From positions 1 to 64,000 of the forward strand of contig NZ_LXEV01000014.1 of assembly GCF_001654965.1 (NCBI RefSeq): a stretch of 64,000 nt of DNA, read 5' to 3'. Source of the DNA: Proteus hauseri ATCC 700826. GTDB lineage: Bacteria > Pseudomonadota > Gammaproteobacteria > Enterobacterales > Enterobacteriaceae. Numbering within the stretch: position 1 is the stretch's first letter; the number at the start of each line of letters is the position of its first letter. This document shows, piece by piece, positions 17,167-25,223 of this stretch. The translations under genes were made by a program, and so were the position numbers. The notes beneath the pieces are model-generated. The model ran no database searches. It saw only the letters and a list, made by a program, of their open reading frames with translations, and was not told the DNA's origin.

Positions 17167-17244
17167 GGGTGCCAGTATACACAAAAATAGTTTTAATAAA
17201 AGTATTGAAATGGGCGCCAGTTAATGTTTATACTGGGTGCCAGT
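17167..17244. promoter_or_regulatory. Three GGGYGCCAGT operator-like repeats
   Basis: GGGTGCCAGT (17167-17176), GGGCGCCAGT (17212-17221) and GGGTGCCAGT (17235-17244), all in the same direction, lie in the divergent promoter region between the ribbon-helix-helix gene and the Icd-like operon. Direct repeats of this size suit a ribbon-helix-helix repressor binding its own divergent promoter. Confidence 0.6.
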
Positions 17245-17249
17245 TGGAT

Positions 17250-17304
17250 GTTGTAGCGTTCAACAATGACAAAGCCCCGCAGTGTTGTAGCACTAACAGG
17301 GCTT
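17250..17304 (+). ncRNA. Hairpin leader upstream of icd-like gene (possible C4-type antisense RNA)
   Basis: AAGCCC (17272-17277) pairs with GGGCTT (17299-17304), enclosing AGTG/CACT (17281-17294). A smaller stem GTTG/CAAC lies just upstream. In phages P1 and P7 the antisense RNA C4 lies directly upstream of icd and controls its translation. The same position here, 30 bases before the Icd-like start, makes a C4-like regulator plausible, but I cannot confirm the family without a covariance search. Confidence 0.4.
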
Positions 17305-17333
17305 CTAACCACAATGTTAATCGAGGTAACACT

Positions 17334-17510
17334 ATGGCTATGTATAAGTCTACCCAAACTCACCCTAAATTTAAATGGCGTTTCTTCTCATGCCAGCAAT
17401 CTAAATATTTTTCCGTTGAAGCCAGCAACGAGAAAGAAGCTCGTTCTTTACTTCCCGACTCACCTTGTCTCTTTTCTGCTCGTATTCGTCAGGAGGGAGA
17501 TCATGCTTAA
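17334..17510 (+). CDS. Icd-like host cell division inhibitor family protein
   Basis: A 58-residue protein with the Icd-like pattern THPKFKWRFFS...FSVEASNEKEARSLLPDSPCLFSARIRQE. P1 Icd blocks host division; many satellites and prophages carry relatives of unproven activity. I start it at MAMYKSTQ (17334), preceded by GAGG; the same frame is open for 650 bases upstream, but that part covers the antisense regulator and hairpins. The stop overlaps the next gene's start. It is the first gene of the operon leading to the primase. Confidence 0.75.
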   Translation: MAMYKSTQTHPKFKWRFFSCQQSKYFSVEASNEKEARSLLPDSPCLFSARIRQEGDHA

Positions 17511-17691
17511 TACCATTTGTATTGATACAGCAAAATATAAAGCAGGTTTAGCCAGCTCTCTATATAGCGTCATTCTTGAAAAAGCATCGGATGAATGCTC
17601 TCAAGAGTTATTAGACTTGATTTCAAGTGCTTGTGATTTAAACCAACAAATTAGCCAATCATTACGTGATAACAACGGGGTATCAGCATGA
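17503..17691 (+). CDS. Small hypothetical protein
   Basis: A 62-residue protein (MLNTICIDTAKYKAGLASSLYSVILEKASDE...) I do not recognise. It begins after a perfect AGGAGG (17491-17496) located inside the icd-like gene, which decides the start at 17503. It is largely helical, with no membrane segment. It overlaps both neighbours by 4-8 bases, so it is part of a tightly coupled operon of small genes before the primase, typical of satellite early regions. Confidence 0.7.
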   Translation: MLNTICIDTAKYKAGLASSLYSVILEKASDECSQELLDLISSACDLNQQISQSLRDNNGVSA

Positions 17692-17882
17692 AAAACAATG
17701 AAATAGCATTATTACTCGATAGCCCGATTATGGATATTTGCAAGTTAGAGACTCTCTTAACGATATGGCTTGAAGCTGAGGACAATCAAGATGTTGCTAA
17801 CATGATTAGCATCTCACTCGACTATACAAAAAATGTTCGTGATGCTTTAAGTCATGCGGTGGGGAGTGAAAATAATGTCTGA
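17688..17882 (+). CDS. Small hypothetical protein
   Basis: A 64-residue acidic protein (MKNNEIALLLDSPIMDICKLETLLTIWLEAEDNQD...) with no family I recognise. It starts in the stop codon of the gene before it and overlaps the next gene by 8 bases. The predicted structure is helical. Its position in the early operon before the primase suggests a role in replication or helper interaction, but this is only context. Confidence 0.65.
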   Translation: MKNNEIALLLDSPIMDICKLETLLTIWLEAEDNQDVANMISISLDYTKNVRDALSHAVGSENNV

Positions 17883-18195
17883 TATCTATGACTATCTTGT
17901 AAAGGCTGATTTGGACTCCATGAGCACAGAAGAACTACGAAAATTTAGAAGTGTTTCCTCTGACACTTGTGACGGGTTGCTATCGACATTACGTGTCATG
18001 GGGGAGTGTGCTTTTGGGGCTTGTGCAAATAAAGATTACCATGAAAGCCAAGCTAAAAATGATTTACGGCGTATCGGTGAGTCATTGATGTATTTACCTC
18101 GCTTGATTGATGCGATGCGTTTTAATGAGCATGAAGCGGAATTTAAAATCTATCAACGTGAGGGATTTCCTTATACGGAGGTAGGCAATGACTAA
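17875..18195 (+). CDS. Small hypothetical protein
   Basis: A 106-residue helical protein (MSDIYDYLVKADLDSMSTEELRKFRSVSSDTCDGLL...) without a recognised domain. The middle section has features of a four-helix or coiled structure and three cysteines (in SDTCDGLL and GECAFGACA). The start at 17875 is preceded by GGGGAG; an upstream in-frame ATG at 17854 lacks a good site. Its stop overlaps the primase start (ATGA), indicating translational coupling to the replication protein. Confidence 0.65.
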   Translation: MSDIYDYLVKADLDSMSTEELRKFRSVSSDTCDGLLSTLRVMGECAFGACANKDYHESQAKNDLRRIGESLMYLPRLIDAMRFNEHEAEFKIYQREGFPYTEVGND

Positions 18196-20515
18196 TATTG
18201 AGCTGATCCGTGAAGTAAAGCGTAATGCAGTAAATCACTGGAGCGGTATCCTGCCTGCCTGTGGTGTTGATGTACCGGAACGGGGAAAACATGGTGCCTG
18301 TCCTGTCTGTGGGGGAACTGACCGTTTTCACTTTATTGATGATCACCATAATGGCAATTGGTTTTGTCGCCAATGTGATGAGCCTAATCACGGTGATGGA
18401 TTAGATTTAATTGCCAAAGTAAAAGGTATCTCTATTTATGAGGCGGCCAAAGAAGTCTCACAAGCTTTGTCATTGCCTTTACCTGAACCTGCCAGAAAGG
18501 AGGCTCCAAAATCAGAGTCTCAACCTATTGCAGAAAAGGTACAAAAGCTGGTGGCTCAAACGACGGTAGGTAAATCAGCGTACCTGACTCAAAAGGGGCA
18601 CGATTGCCCCGTAAAAATACTCGCTGATGGTTCGATGTTATTAATTATTCAGCGCGGTAATGAGGTCACAGGGGCGCAAATTATCAAGCCTAACGGTGAA
18701 AAGCGTCTGATATCAGGGACAAAGAAAAAGGGCAGTTTTATGCCCTTATCTGAATTAATAGAAACGACTGAGACAGTATTGATTGCCGAGGGATACGCAA
18801 CCGCCTTAACAGTGAGTCAACTGCATAGTGGTTTGGTGTTGGCTGCGATTGATGAGGGGAATTTATTACCTGTTGCTGAATGGGCTAGAAAGCATTATCC
18901 CGAAGCAAAGATAATTATAGTTGCGGATAATGATATTAAGATCGGTCAGCCGAATGTGGGTAAAATTTCAGCAGAAAAAGCCGCTAAAACGGTTAATGGT
19001 TGGGTAACTTTACCGCCCACAGAAGATAAAGCCGATTGGGATGATTACCGTCAGCAATTTGGGATTAAGAAAGCAAAACAGGCATTTAATGAGGGAATGT
19101 ACCAAATGGATAATTTAGCCACAGTAACAGTTATTCATGCGGATAAAAAAGGGGCGAACACCAATCTCTCACAAATGGCGGCCAGTCAACGAGGCGCATT
19201 ACTCGCAGAACGTTACGGAAAACTCGCTATTATTCCAGATAGTGAAATGGTTTATCACTATGTCGATGGGGTATGGAATAAAGTATCTGATAGTGATTTA
19301 CAACGGGCAATGGTAGCGATCTTTGATGAATATGAAACACCTTATAGCCCAACGGGGGTTAAAAATGCGATTGGTGCGTTGAAATTACAAATTCCAGTTT
19401 TAGGTGAGCAAAAGCGAGAGTTAATTGGTTTTAGTAATGGCGTGTATGATTTATCGACTCAACAATTTAAGCCTCATGTACCCGAAAACTGGTTACTTAA
19501 TCATAATGGGATCGTATTCACTGCGCCTGAATCTAATGAGAATTTAAAACAACATGCCCCTAGTTTTTATAAGTGGTTATCTCATTCGGCGGGCAACGAT
19601 GAAGAAAAGATGAACCGTATCAATGCGGGCTTATTTATGATTTTAGCTAATCGGTATGATTGGCAATTATTTATCGAAGTGACGGGTGAGGGAGGGAGTG
19701 GTAAAAGTGTTTTTACCTCTATCGCGACTTTACTTGCAGGGGAACACAATACCGCCAGTGGTAACATGAAAGCCTTAGATGAGGCGAGAGGACGCTATCA
19801 ATTTGTGGGTAAAAGTCTCATTACCTTACCTGACCAAGTAAAATATGTTGGAGAGGGGGCAGGTATTAAAGCCATTACAGGCGGTGATTTAATCGAGGTT
19901 GATGGTAAGTATGAGAAACAATTTTCAACCATTATTAAAGCAGTTGTTTTAGCGACGAATAACGAACCAATGAGCTTTACTGAACGTAACGGAGGGATAG
20001 CACGTAGACGGGTTATTTTCTCTTTTAATACCCCCGTTAAAGAGAATGATAAAGATCCCTTGTTACCTGAGAAGATAAGCAAAGAGTTACCCGTTATTAT
20101 TCGCTATTTATTGAAATTATTTACCTGCCAAGATAAGGCTAAATTATTACTGCAAGAACAGAGAGATTCAGGCGAAGCTTTAGCCGTCAAAAGTAACTCA
20201 GATCCATTGTATAGCTTTTGTGCTTATTTGGTTTCATTGGGCGAAGAGTTAGGGATGAAGATGGGGAATAAGAATATTTATCCTCGTGCGCCGAGGATCT
20301 ATCTCTACCATGCTTATTTATCATTTATGGAAGCCTATGGGTTTGATAGACCGTTAACATTAACCAAGTTTGGGGACTCATTACCTAAGGTGATGCAAGA
20401 GTATAAAAAGGATTATCGAAAGTTTAAAACGAAACGGGGTTATTACTATAACGTTGATTTAACTGATGAAGCTAATGAGTGGCTCCCTGCAGTACCTGAA
20501 TTAAGAAAAAGTTAG
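18188..20515 (+). CDS. P4-alpha-like primase/helicase replication protein
   Basis: A 775-residue protein, almost the same length as the P4 alpha protein (777), which carries primase, helicase and origin-binding functions in one chain. Visible parts: a zinc finger (CPVCGG at about 38-43 and CRQC at about 60) preceded by WSGILPACGVDVPE; the TOPRIM primase motif EGYATAL near 200; the D5/SF3-type helicase with Walker A GEGGSGKS near 500, followed by TLPDQVK and VLATNNEP; and a C-terminal domain that in P4 binds origin iterons. It starts in the stop of the gene before it. GGTGCACA-type iterons follow 30 bp after its stop. It should drive theta replication of the excised island. Confidence 0.92.
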   Translation: MTNIELIREVKRNAVNHWSGILPACGVDVPERGKHGACPVCGGTDRFHFIDDHHNGNWFCRQCDEPNHGDGLDLIAKVKGISIYEAAKEVSQALSLPLPEPARKEAPKSESQPIAEKVQKLVAQTTVGKSAYLTQKGHDCPVKILADGSMLLIIQRGNEVTGAQIIKPNGEKRLISGTKKKGSFMPLSELIETTETVLIAEGYATALTVSQLHSGLVLAAIDEGNLLPVAEWARKHYPEAKIIIVADNDIKIGQPNVGKISAEKAAKTVNGWVTLPPTEDKADWDDYRQQFGIKKAKQAFNEGMYQMDNLATVTVIHADKKGANTNLSQMAASQRGALLAERYGKLAIIPDSEMVYHYVDGVWNKVSDSDLQRAMVAIFDEYETPYSPTGVKNAIGALKLQIPVLGEQKRELIGFSNGVYDLSTQQFKPHVPENWLLNHNGIVFTAPESNENLKQHAPSFYKWLSHSAGNDEEKMNRINAGLFMILANRYDWQLFIEVTGEGGSGKSVFTSIATLLAGEHNTASGNMKALDEARGRYQFVGKSLITLPDQVKYVGEGAGIKAITGGDLIEVDGKYEKQFSTIIKAVVLATNNEPMSFTERNGGIARRRVIFSFNTPVKENDKDPLLPEKISKELPVIIRYLLKLFTCQDKAKLLLQEQRDSGEALAVKSNSDPLYSFCAYLVSLGEELGMKMGNKNIYPRAPRIYLYHAYLSFMEAYGFDRPLTLTKFGDSLPKVMQEYKKDYRKFKTKRGYYYNVDLTDEANEWLPAVPELRKS

Positions 20516-20546
20516 CCCCCCCTAGTTATAAAGTTTTATGTTCAAC

Positions 20547-20649
20547 TGTGCACCCTGTTCACCAATCTTTATATTTTATTGATTTATAATGTAAAAATAG
20601 GGTGCATAGTTACTTCTCAACTGTGCACCAACTGTTCACCCTGTGCACC
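20547..20649. repeat. Iteron cluster, putative replication origin (ori)
   Basis: Six copies of an 8-bp iteron: TGTGCACC (20547), TGTTCACC (20556), GGTGCATA (20601), TGTGCACC (20622), TGTTCACC (20633) and TGTGCACC (20642), so GGTGCACA or GGTGAACA in both directions. P4 alpha recognises GGTGAACA-type iterons at its origin and at the distant crr region. A second cluster at 28545-28636 matches. The AT-rich DNA between copies suits strand opening. Confidence 0.75.
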
Positions 20650-20745
20650 TTTTATATTTTTAGTTTAAGTGCTGTTAAAATAGGCAAATAGGTTTTAAAA
20701 AGGCTTCTTTTGGCAGGTAATATTGTATTTAAATTAGGAGGCGAT

Positions 20746-21006
20746 ATGCCGATTACGCGAGAAGATATACAGGCACATTATGATTATCATAACATTACAC
20801 AACTCGATGATTTACATACGGCTGATTATCGTGAGTTGGTTAGTGGACATGCTTTTTTCTTTCAAGATACAAGCGGAAATTTAAGACACACATTATCAGA
20901 GGAAATCTTAGCAACGAATAAAGAACAATTAGATGTATTAATTGAACAACTGCAAGAGTTTAGAAAAATAATGAATGATGTACCCGAATGGTTGAGTGAT
21001 AAATAA
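20746..21006 (+). CDS. Small hypothetical protein
   Basis: An 86-residue acidic protein (MPITREDIQAHYDYHNITQLDDLHTADYRELVSGHAFFFQDTSG...) I do not recognise. The strong site TTAGGAGG just upstream decides the start at 20746 over an upstream ATG. It has no membrane segment; the second half is helical. It lies between the origin iterons and the membrane-protein gene, so it is either the last replication-module gene or cargo. Confidence 0.65.
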   Translation: MPITREDIQAHYDYHNITQLDDLHTADYRELVSGHAFFFQDTSGNLRHTLSEEILATNKEQLDVLIEQLQEFRKIMNDVPEWLSDK

Positions 21007-21026
21007 TTAAAAAAAGGATTTAATAT

Positions 21027-21656
21027 ATGTGGGGAACTATAGAGAGTGTTTTTAATAACATTATAAATAATTATGGGTTGTTAGGCGTTTTTATAGTATT
21101 TATTCTTAGTATTATAGGTTTGTTTTTATATAAAAATGGTTTTATTTATGAATATAAAGAAAAGAATAAGTTAGAGATAAAAACATCTACTTTTTTAAAA
21201 AGCATTGCCAGTAATTCTGATTATATTGATGATGATTCAATAGTTTCTTTTTCAAAAAAGGAAGAAAATAGAATTATAAGAAAAAAATTATTAGGCATAT
21301 CGAATGATAAGATTCAACATCAAGCAATTTTAATTTTAAATAACCATCCTGATGGATATGAATCAATGAGATTTTTTAAGAAATTTGACAAATATTTAAT
21401 ATTGAATGATAAAAAAATAACTTTAGATAAAAATATAGTTAGAAAAGATAAAAATATAGCAATGTTATTACTCTTAGAAAGTATCATTATTTTTTGGGGT
21501 TCTGTGTTTACTATATACCGTGAAGAATTCATATCCACAATTCTCTTTCTGATTTTTGCTTTTGCAACTTATTTAATATCTTTGGTAGTTTCGCCACCAA
21601 CTAAATTAGAAATAAAAAAATTTGAAGATTACGTGACCCAATATTATGAACAGTAG
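21027..21656 (+). CDS. Unrecognised three-helix membrane protein, possible cargo
   Basis: A 209-residue protein with one N-terminal membrane helix (YGLLGVFIVFILSIIGLFLY), a charged middle domain (about 45-140) and two C-terminal membrane helices (LLLLESIIIFWGSVF... and TILFLIFAFATYLISLVV). The gene is even more AT-rich than the rest of the island and has many ATA and AAA codons, which suggests a separate, recent origin. It lies 20 bases after the small gene before it, upstream of the structured capsid leader, where satellites often carry accessory genes. A membrane location suggests superinfection exclusion or abortive defence, but there is no motif to prove it. Confidence 0.65.
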   Translation: MWGTIESVFNNIINNYGLLGVFIVFILSIIGLFLYKNGFIYEYKEKNKLEIKTSTFLKSIASNSDYIDDDSIVSFSKKEENRIIRKKLLGISNDKIQHQAILILNNHPDGYESMRFFKKFDKYLILNDKKITLDKNIVRKDKNIAMLLLLESIIIFWGSVFTIYREEFISTILFLIFAFATYLISLVVSPPTKLEIKKFEDYVTQYYEQ

Positions 21657-21772
21657 ATAATTGTTTTTTATTACAATGTAAAGAAGTGTAAGTTATCTGT
21701 TCCCATGTTTTTGTATGCTTGCCTTCTCAATAATAGGGGCTTTTTATTATATTTTTCAGATATATATTAATG

Positions 21773-21877
21773 AGTGGCACTCAGACGTGAGCCGCCACTT
21801 GACCGTTTAATCCTTGCTCATCAGACAAGCATCTCCAGTTAAACGGTCTCCCCTATTTCCGAGCTGGTTTCACGTCT
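21773..21877 (+). ncRNA. Nested structured RNA leader upstream of the capsid operon
   Basis: Outer stem AGACGTGA (21783-21790) with TCACGTCT (21870-21877); inner stem GACCGTTTAA (21801-21810) with TTAAACGGTC (21839-21848); apical CTTG/CAAG (21813-21829). A competing stem AGTGGC (21773-21778) with GCCACT (21794-21799) would break the outer stem. The perfect nested pairing and the alternative fold indicate a functional RNA, perhaps related to the phage C4 antisense RNA class, ending 30 bases before the capsid start. Family assignment is uncertain; structure is well supported. Confidence 0.6.
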
Positions 21878-21907
21878 TAACATTTTATTGTTTACGGAAA
21901 CCACTTC

Positions 21908-23062
21908 ATGAAAAAACTACTCGAATTACGCCAACAAAAGGCAACTCTCACCGAGCAAATGCGCTCATTGCTCACTAAAGCAGAAACAGAAAAACGCTCA
22001 CTCACCGAAGATGAAGCAAAAAACTTTGATGAATTGCGTAGTCAGTCGGAGTCTCTGAATACTGAAATTGCCCGTTATGAAGCGATTGCAGAGGAAGAAC
22101 GCACTCAAACAGGGAAACACGTATTAGGTGATAAAGCCGTCAGTAATGATGAATTGCGTCATTATATCCTGACAGGGGAAACCCGTACTTTATCGACAGG
22201 GGTTCCGGCTGATGGTGGCTATACCGTTATTCCTGAACTGAATAAGCAGATTATGCAGCAATTAACCGATGATTCGGTGATGCGTAAAATCTGTACCATC
22301 AAAACTACGCACAGCAACGAATATAAACAACTGGTTTCTGTGGGTGGGGCAAAGGTCAATCACGGTGAAGAGGGGCAAGCCCGCACCGAAACTGGCACAC
22401 CGAAGTTAGAAGAAGTCAGTATCAAATTATTCCCTATCTACGCCTACCCCAAAACTACGCAAGAAATTATTGATTTTAGTGATGTGGATATTCTGAGCTG
22501 GTTAACCACTGAAATTGGCGACACGTTTGTTGATACCGAAGAAACCGATCTTGTGACGGGTGATGGTACGAAAAAAGCAAAAGGATTCTTAGCTTATCCT
22601 CGTGAAGCCAAAGCCGATAAAGCGCGCGCGTTCGGTACATTGGAAAAACTTGACGTTGCCAGCATTGAAGCCGATAGCCTGATTGACCTGAAATTTAAAT
22701 TGCGTGCGAAATATCGCAAAAATGCCGTTTGGGTGATGAATTCCAATACTGCTGCTAAAGTACAGAAGCTGAAAAATGGCAATGGGGATTATATCTGGCG
22801 TGACCGTTTACAGTCTGGCGATCCTGATACCTTATTAGGCTTACCGGTTCATTATCTCGAAAACATGGCTGATGATGTGATTGCATTAGGTGACTTTAAA
22901 CGCGGTTACTTCATTGTGGATCATGAAACGGGTACACGTACTCGCCCTGACAACATTACTGAACCCGGCTTTATCAAAGTTCACACCGATAAATATTTAG
23001 GCGGTGGGCTGGTGGATTCTAACGCCATTAAAGTGTTGGAAGTTAAAGTCGCGGGTAAATAA
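21908..23062 (+). CDS. HK97-family major capsid protein
   Basis: The 384-residue main shell protein. Residues 1-75 form a charged coiled coil (MKKLLELRQQKATLTEQMRSLL...SLNTEIARYEAIAEEE), the delta scaffolding domain removed by the prohead protease in HK97-type phages; the rest fits the HK97 fold (TLSTGVPADGGYTVIPEL, AYPKTTQEIIDFSDVDILSWLTTEIG, ...LLGLPVHYLENM...). It is the first gene of the head operon, in contrast to ordinary phages, where terminase and portal come first. It is followed by an intrinsic terminator, and its translation starts 30 bases after a strong RNA structure. Confidence 0.92.
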   Translation: MKKLLELRQQKATLTEQMRSLLTKAETEKRSLTEDEAKNFDELRSQSESLNTEIARYEAIAEEERTQTGKHVLGDKAVSNDELRHYILTGETRTLSTGVPADGGYTVIPELNKQIMQQLTDDSVMRKICTIKTTHSNEYKQLVSVGGAKVNHGEEGQARTETGTPKLEEVSIKLFPIYAYPKTTQEIIDFSDVDILSWLTTEIGDTFVDTEETDLVTGDGTKKAKGFLAYPREAKADKARAFGTLEKLDVASIEADSLIDLKFKLRAKYRKNAVWVMNSNTAAKVQKLKNGNGDYIWRDRLQSGDPDTLLGLPVHYLENMADDVIALGDFKRGYFIVDHETGTRTRPDNITEPGFIKVHTDKYLGGGLVDSNAIKVLEVKVAGK

Positions 23063-23070
23063 CTCAAGGG

Positions 23071-23102
23071 GCGTTCCTGTGATCTCAGGAGCGCTCTTTT
23101 TT
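23071..23102 (+). terminator. Intrinsic terminator between capsid and protease genes
   Basis: GCGTTCCTG (23071-23079) pairs with CAGGAGCGC (23086-23094) with one G-T pair, a 6-base loop and a TCTTTTTT tail. It is a textbook terminator placed right after the capsid gene, so most transcripts would end there and only some continue into protease, portal and terminase. Confidence 0.75.
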
Positions 23103-23116
23103 GTCAGGAATAGGCT

Positions 23117-23671
23117 ATGAAAAATACCGAGTTAGAAATCCGTACTGCAACACTTTCTGCCAGTGATAAAAAGCTGGTGGGTTATGTCATTAAATGGGGC
23201 TTACGCTCTCATGTGCTTTGGGATGAGTTTGTCGAACAATTTTCCCAAAATGCCTTTAGTAACAGCTTATCAAAAGGGAGTGATGTCAGGGCGTTATACG
23301 AACATGATTACACTAACCTATTGGGGCGCACGACTTCTAGCACATTACAACTTACCGAAGATGAAACGGGGTTACGTTTTGAACTCACTCCGCCTGATAC
23401 GCAACTAGGGCGTGATGTTCTCACCTTGGTTGAACGAGGTGATATTGACGGTATGAGTTTTGGTTTCCGAGCGATTAAAGATCAGTGGGATATTGGTCAA
23501 GAGCCGTATGTCAGAACCGTATTAGAAGCCGAACTCCATGAAATCACCATCACCAGTTTACCCGCTTATCCTGATAGCGGCGTAGAAATTGCCAAACGCT
23601 CCTTAACACTCAGTAAACCGCAAGCGGTAAAAGATTTTGACCGCTGGTTACAATTGGTTGAGGTGGAATAA
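23117..23671 (+). CDS. HK97-family prohead protease
   Basis: A 184-residue maturation protease that removes the capsid delta domain and then itself. The catalytic histidine is in ALYEHDYTNLLGRT and the serine in DGMSFGFR, as in HK97 gp4; RTVLEAELHEITITSLPAYPDS is also typical. The stop overlaps the portal ATG by one base. It follows the capsid gene, separated by an intrinsic terminator, which would keep protease levels low relative to capsid. Confidence 0.92.
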   Translation: MKNTELEIRTATLSASDKKLVGYVIKWGLRSHVLWDEFVEQFSQNAFSNSLSKGSDVRALYEHDYTNLLGRTTSSTLQLTEDETGLRFELTPPDTQLGRDVLTLVERGDIDGMSFGFRAIKDQWDIGQEPYVRTVLEAELHEITITSLPAYPDSGVEIAKRSLTLSKPQAVKDFDRWLQLVEVE

Positions 23672-24891
23672 TGTGGCCATTCAAACGTAAAGCCTCCGAA
23701 TCCCGCAGTTTAAGTATTGATGAGTTTCTTTCTCTGGCGGGGATATCTAACACAAATTCAGGGGAACACGTTAGCTCGTCAACTGCGGAGGGCTTACCTG
23801 CCGTGATGAATGCGGTGACGGTCATTAGTGAAGCTATTGCCTCCATGCCCTGTTTTCTGTATCGGGTACACAATGATAAAGGGCGCGAATCAAGAGAGTG
23901 GTTAAGTGATCATCCTGTTGATTATCTTCTCAATGAAAACCCGAATGACTGTCAGACCGCTTTTCAATTTAAGCGCACGTTAATGCGTCATTGTTTGCTC
24001 AATGGTAACGCCTATGCGGTGATTGCGTGGGGAAAAGATGGGCAGCCTAAATCAATACACCCTTATCCCCCTAGTGCGGTAGTGATTAATCGACTTGGGG
24101 AGCACCGATACAGTTATACCGTGACTGAACCGTATAGCGGTAAGGTGAAAACCTACTTACAAGAAGAAATCTTACATTTACGTTATGCGACCGATGACGG
24201 TTTTTTAGGTCGCTCACCCGTCACGATTTGCCGTGAAACATTGGGTCTAGGATTAGCTCAACAACGACACGGCGCGAGTATTATGAAAGACGGCATGATG
24301 GCATCTGGCATTATTAAATCGGGTGAATGGCTCGATAGCCTCAAAGGAACTAAGGCATTGGAAGCCCTAGAACGCTACAAAGGGGCACGTAATGCAGGGA
24401 AAACCCCCATTCTTGAGGGGGGCATGGAATATGAACAATTAGGCATGAGTAACCAAGATGCGGAGTGGTTAGCCTCAAGGCGTTTTACCATTGAAGATAT
24501 TGCCCGTATGTTCAACATTAGCCCTATCTTTTTACAAGAGTATTCCAACAGTACTTACAGCAACTTTAGTGAGGCAAGTCGTGCCTTACTGACCATCACT
24601 ATGCGCCCATGGTTAGCCAACTTTGAGCAACAAATTAAATCAGCGCTGTTATTGACTTCACCTACACCGAATATTCGCTATCAAGTGGAATTTGATACGG
24701 CAGATTTACTCCGCGCTAATCCTACGGAGCGTTTCCGCAGTTATGAAACCGCGATTAAGTCGGGAGTCATGTGTCCGAATGAAGCCCGTGAGCGTGAGGG
24801 ATTGCCTCCTCGTGAAGGTGGTGATGAATTTAGTCAGGCATGGAAACAGACCGTTGAAGTTAAAAAAGAGTCTGACAAGGTGGATGAATGA
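23671..24891 (+). CDS. HK97-type portal protein
   Basis: A 406-residue portal subunit; twelve form the DNA entry channel at one capsid vertex. The family features are clear: GLPAVMNAVTVISEAIASMP near 45, FKRTLMRHCLLNGNAYAVI near 95, EEILHLRY and RFTIEDIARMFNISPIFLQEYSNSTYSN near 275-300, and the C-terminal GVMCPNEAREREGLPPREGG. It overlaps the protease stop and the next gene's start. Its presence with its own terminase shows the island packages into its own heads. Confidence 0.93.
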   Translation: MWPFKRKASESRSLSIDEFLSLAGISNTNSGEHVSSSTAEGLPAVMNAVTVISEAIASMPCFLYRVHNDKGRESREWLSDHPVDYLLNENPNDCQTAFQFKRTLMRHCLLNGNAYAVIAWGKDGQPKSIHPYPPSAVVINRLGEHRYSYTVTEPYSGKVKTYLQEEILHLRYATDDGFLGRSPVTICRETLGLGLAQQRHGASIMKDGMMASGIIKSGEWLDSLKGTKALEALERYKGARNAGKTPILEGGMEYEQLGMSNQDAEWLASRRFTIEDIARMFNISPIFLQEYSNSTYSNFSEASRALLTITMRPWLANFEQQIKSALLLTSPTPNIRYQVEFDTADLLRANPTERFRSYETAIKSGVMCPNEAREREGLPPREGGDEFSQAWKQTVEVKKESDKVDE

Positions 24892-25223
24892 AAGCGGGGC
24901 GCATGAATCAACGGGTAACTATTCAGCGCTCAAAGCTTAAACCGGATGCGCTTAGTGGTAATGAGGTGATGTGGTTCGATATTGCGAAAGTTTGGGCTGA
25001 GGTAAAAGGGATCCGAGGGCGCGAGTATTTTAGCAGTCAGCAAACACAGAGTGAAACCACGGTGAGAGTTTGGTTTCGTTATTTTCCTGATATCACCACA
25101 GCAGATCGGTTGATGTTTAGCTACGCCGGCACGGACGGTAATCATTGGGATATTAAAAGTATTGTGGCCGATAAAGCCAAGGGCAGTATGGAAATTATTT
25201 GTGAGGGTGTAGAGCGTGACTAA
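24888..25223 (+). CDS. Head closure / head-tail adaptor protein
   Basis: A 111-residue protein of the SPP1 gp16/HK97 head-closure family: GRMNQRVTIQ, VWAEVKGIRGREYF and TVRVWFRYFPDITTADR are typical. These proteins form a ring below the portal that seals the DNA-filled head and makes the surface to which tails attach. It starts in the portal stop (ATGA); a second ATG at 24903 is also possible. It should carry the interface that accepts a helper-phage tail. Confidence 0.88.
   Translation: MKAGRMNQRVTIQRSKLKPDALSGNEVMWFDIAKVWAEVKGIRGREYFSSQQTQSETTVRVWFRYFPDITTADRLMFSYAGTDGNHWDIKSIVADKAKGSMEIICEGVERD

Noticed and set aside
16677-17510. An 834-base open frame running from the BRO-N gene to the end of the Icd-like gene
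   Set aside because: Its upstream part is antisense to a ribbon-helix-helix gene, crosses hairpins and operators, and has no protein pattern. Only the last 58 codons, after a good ribosome binding site, match a family.
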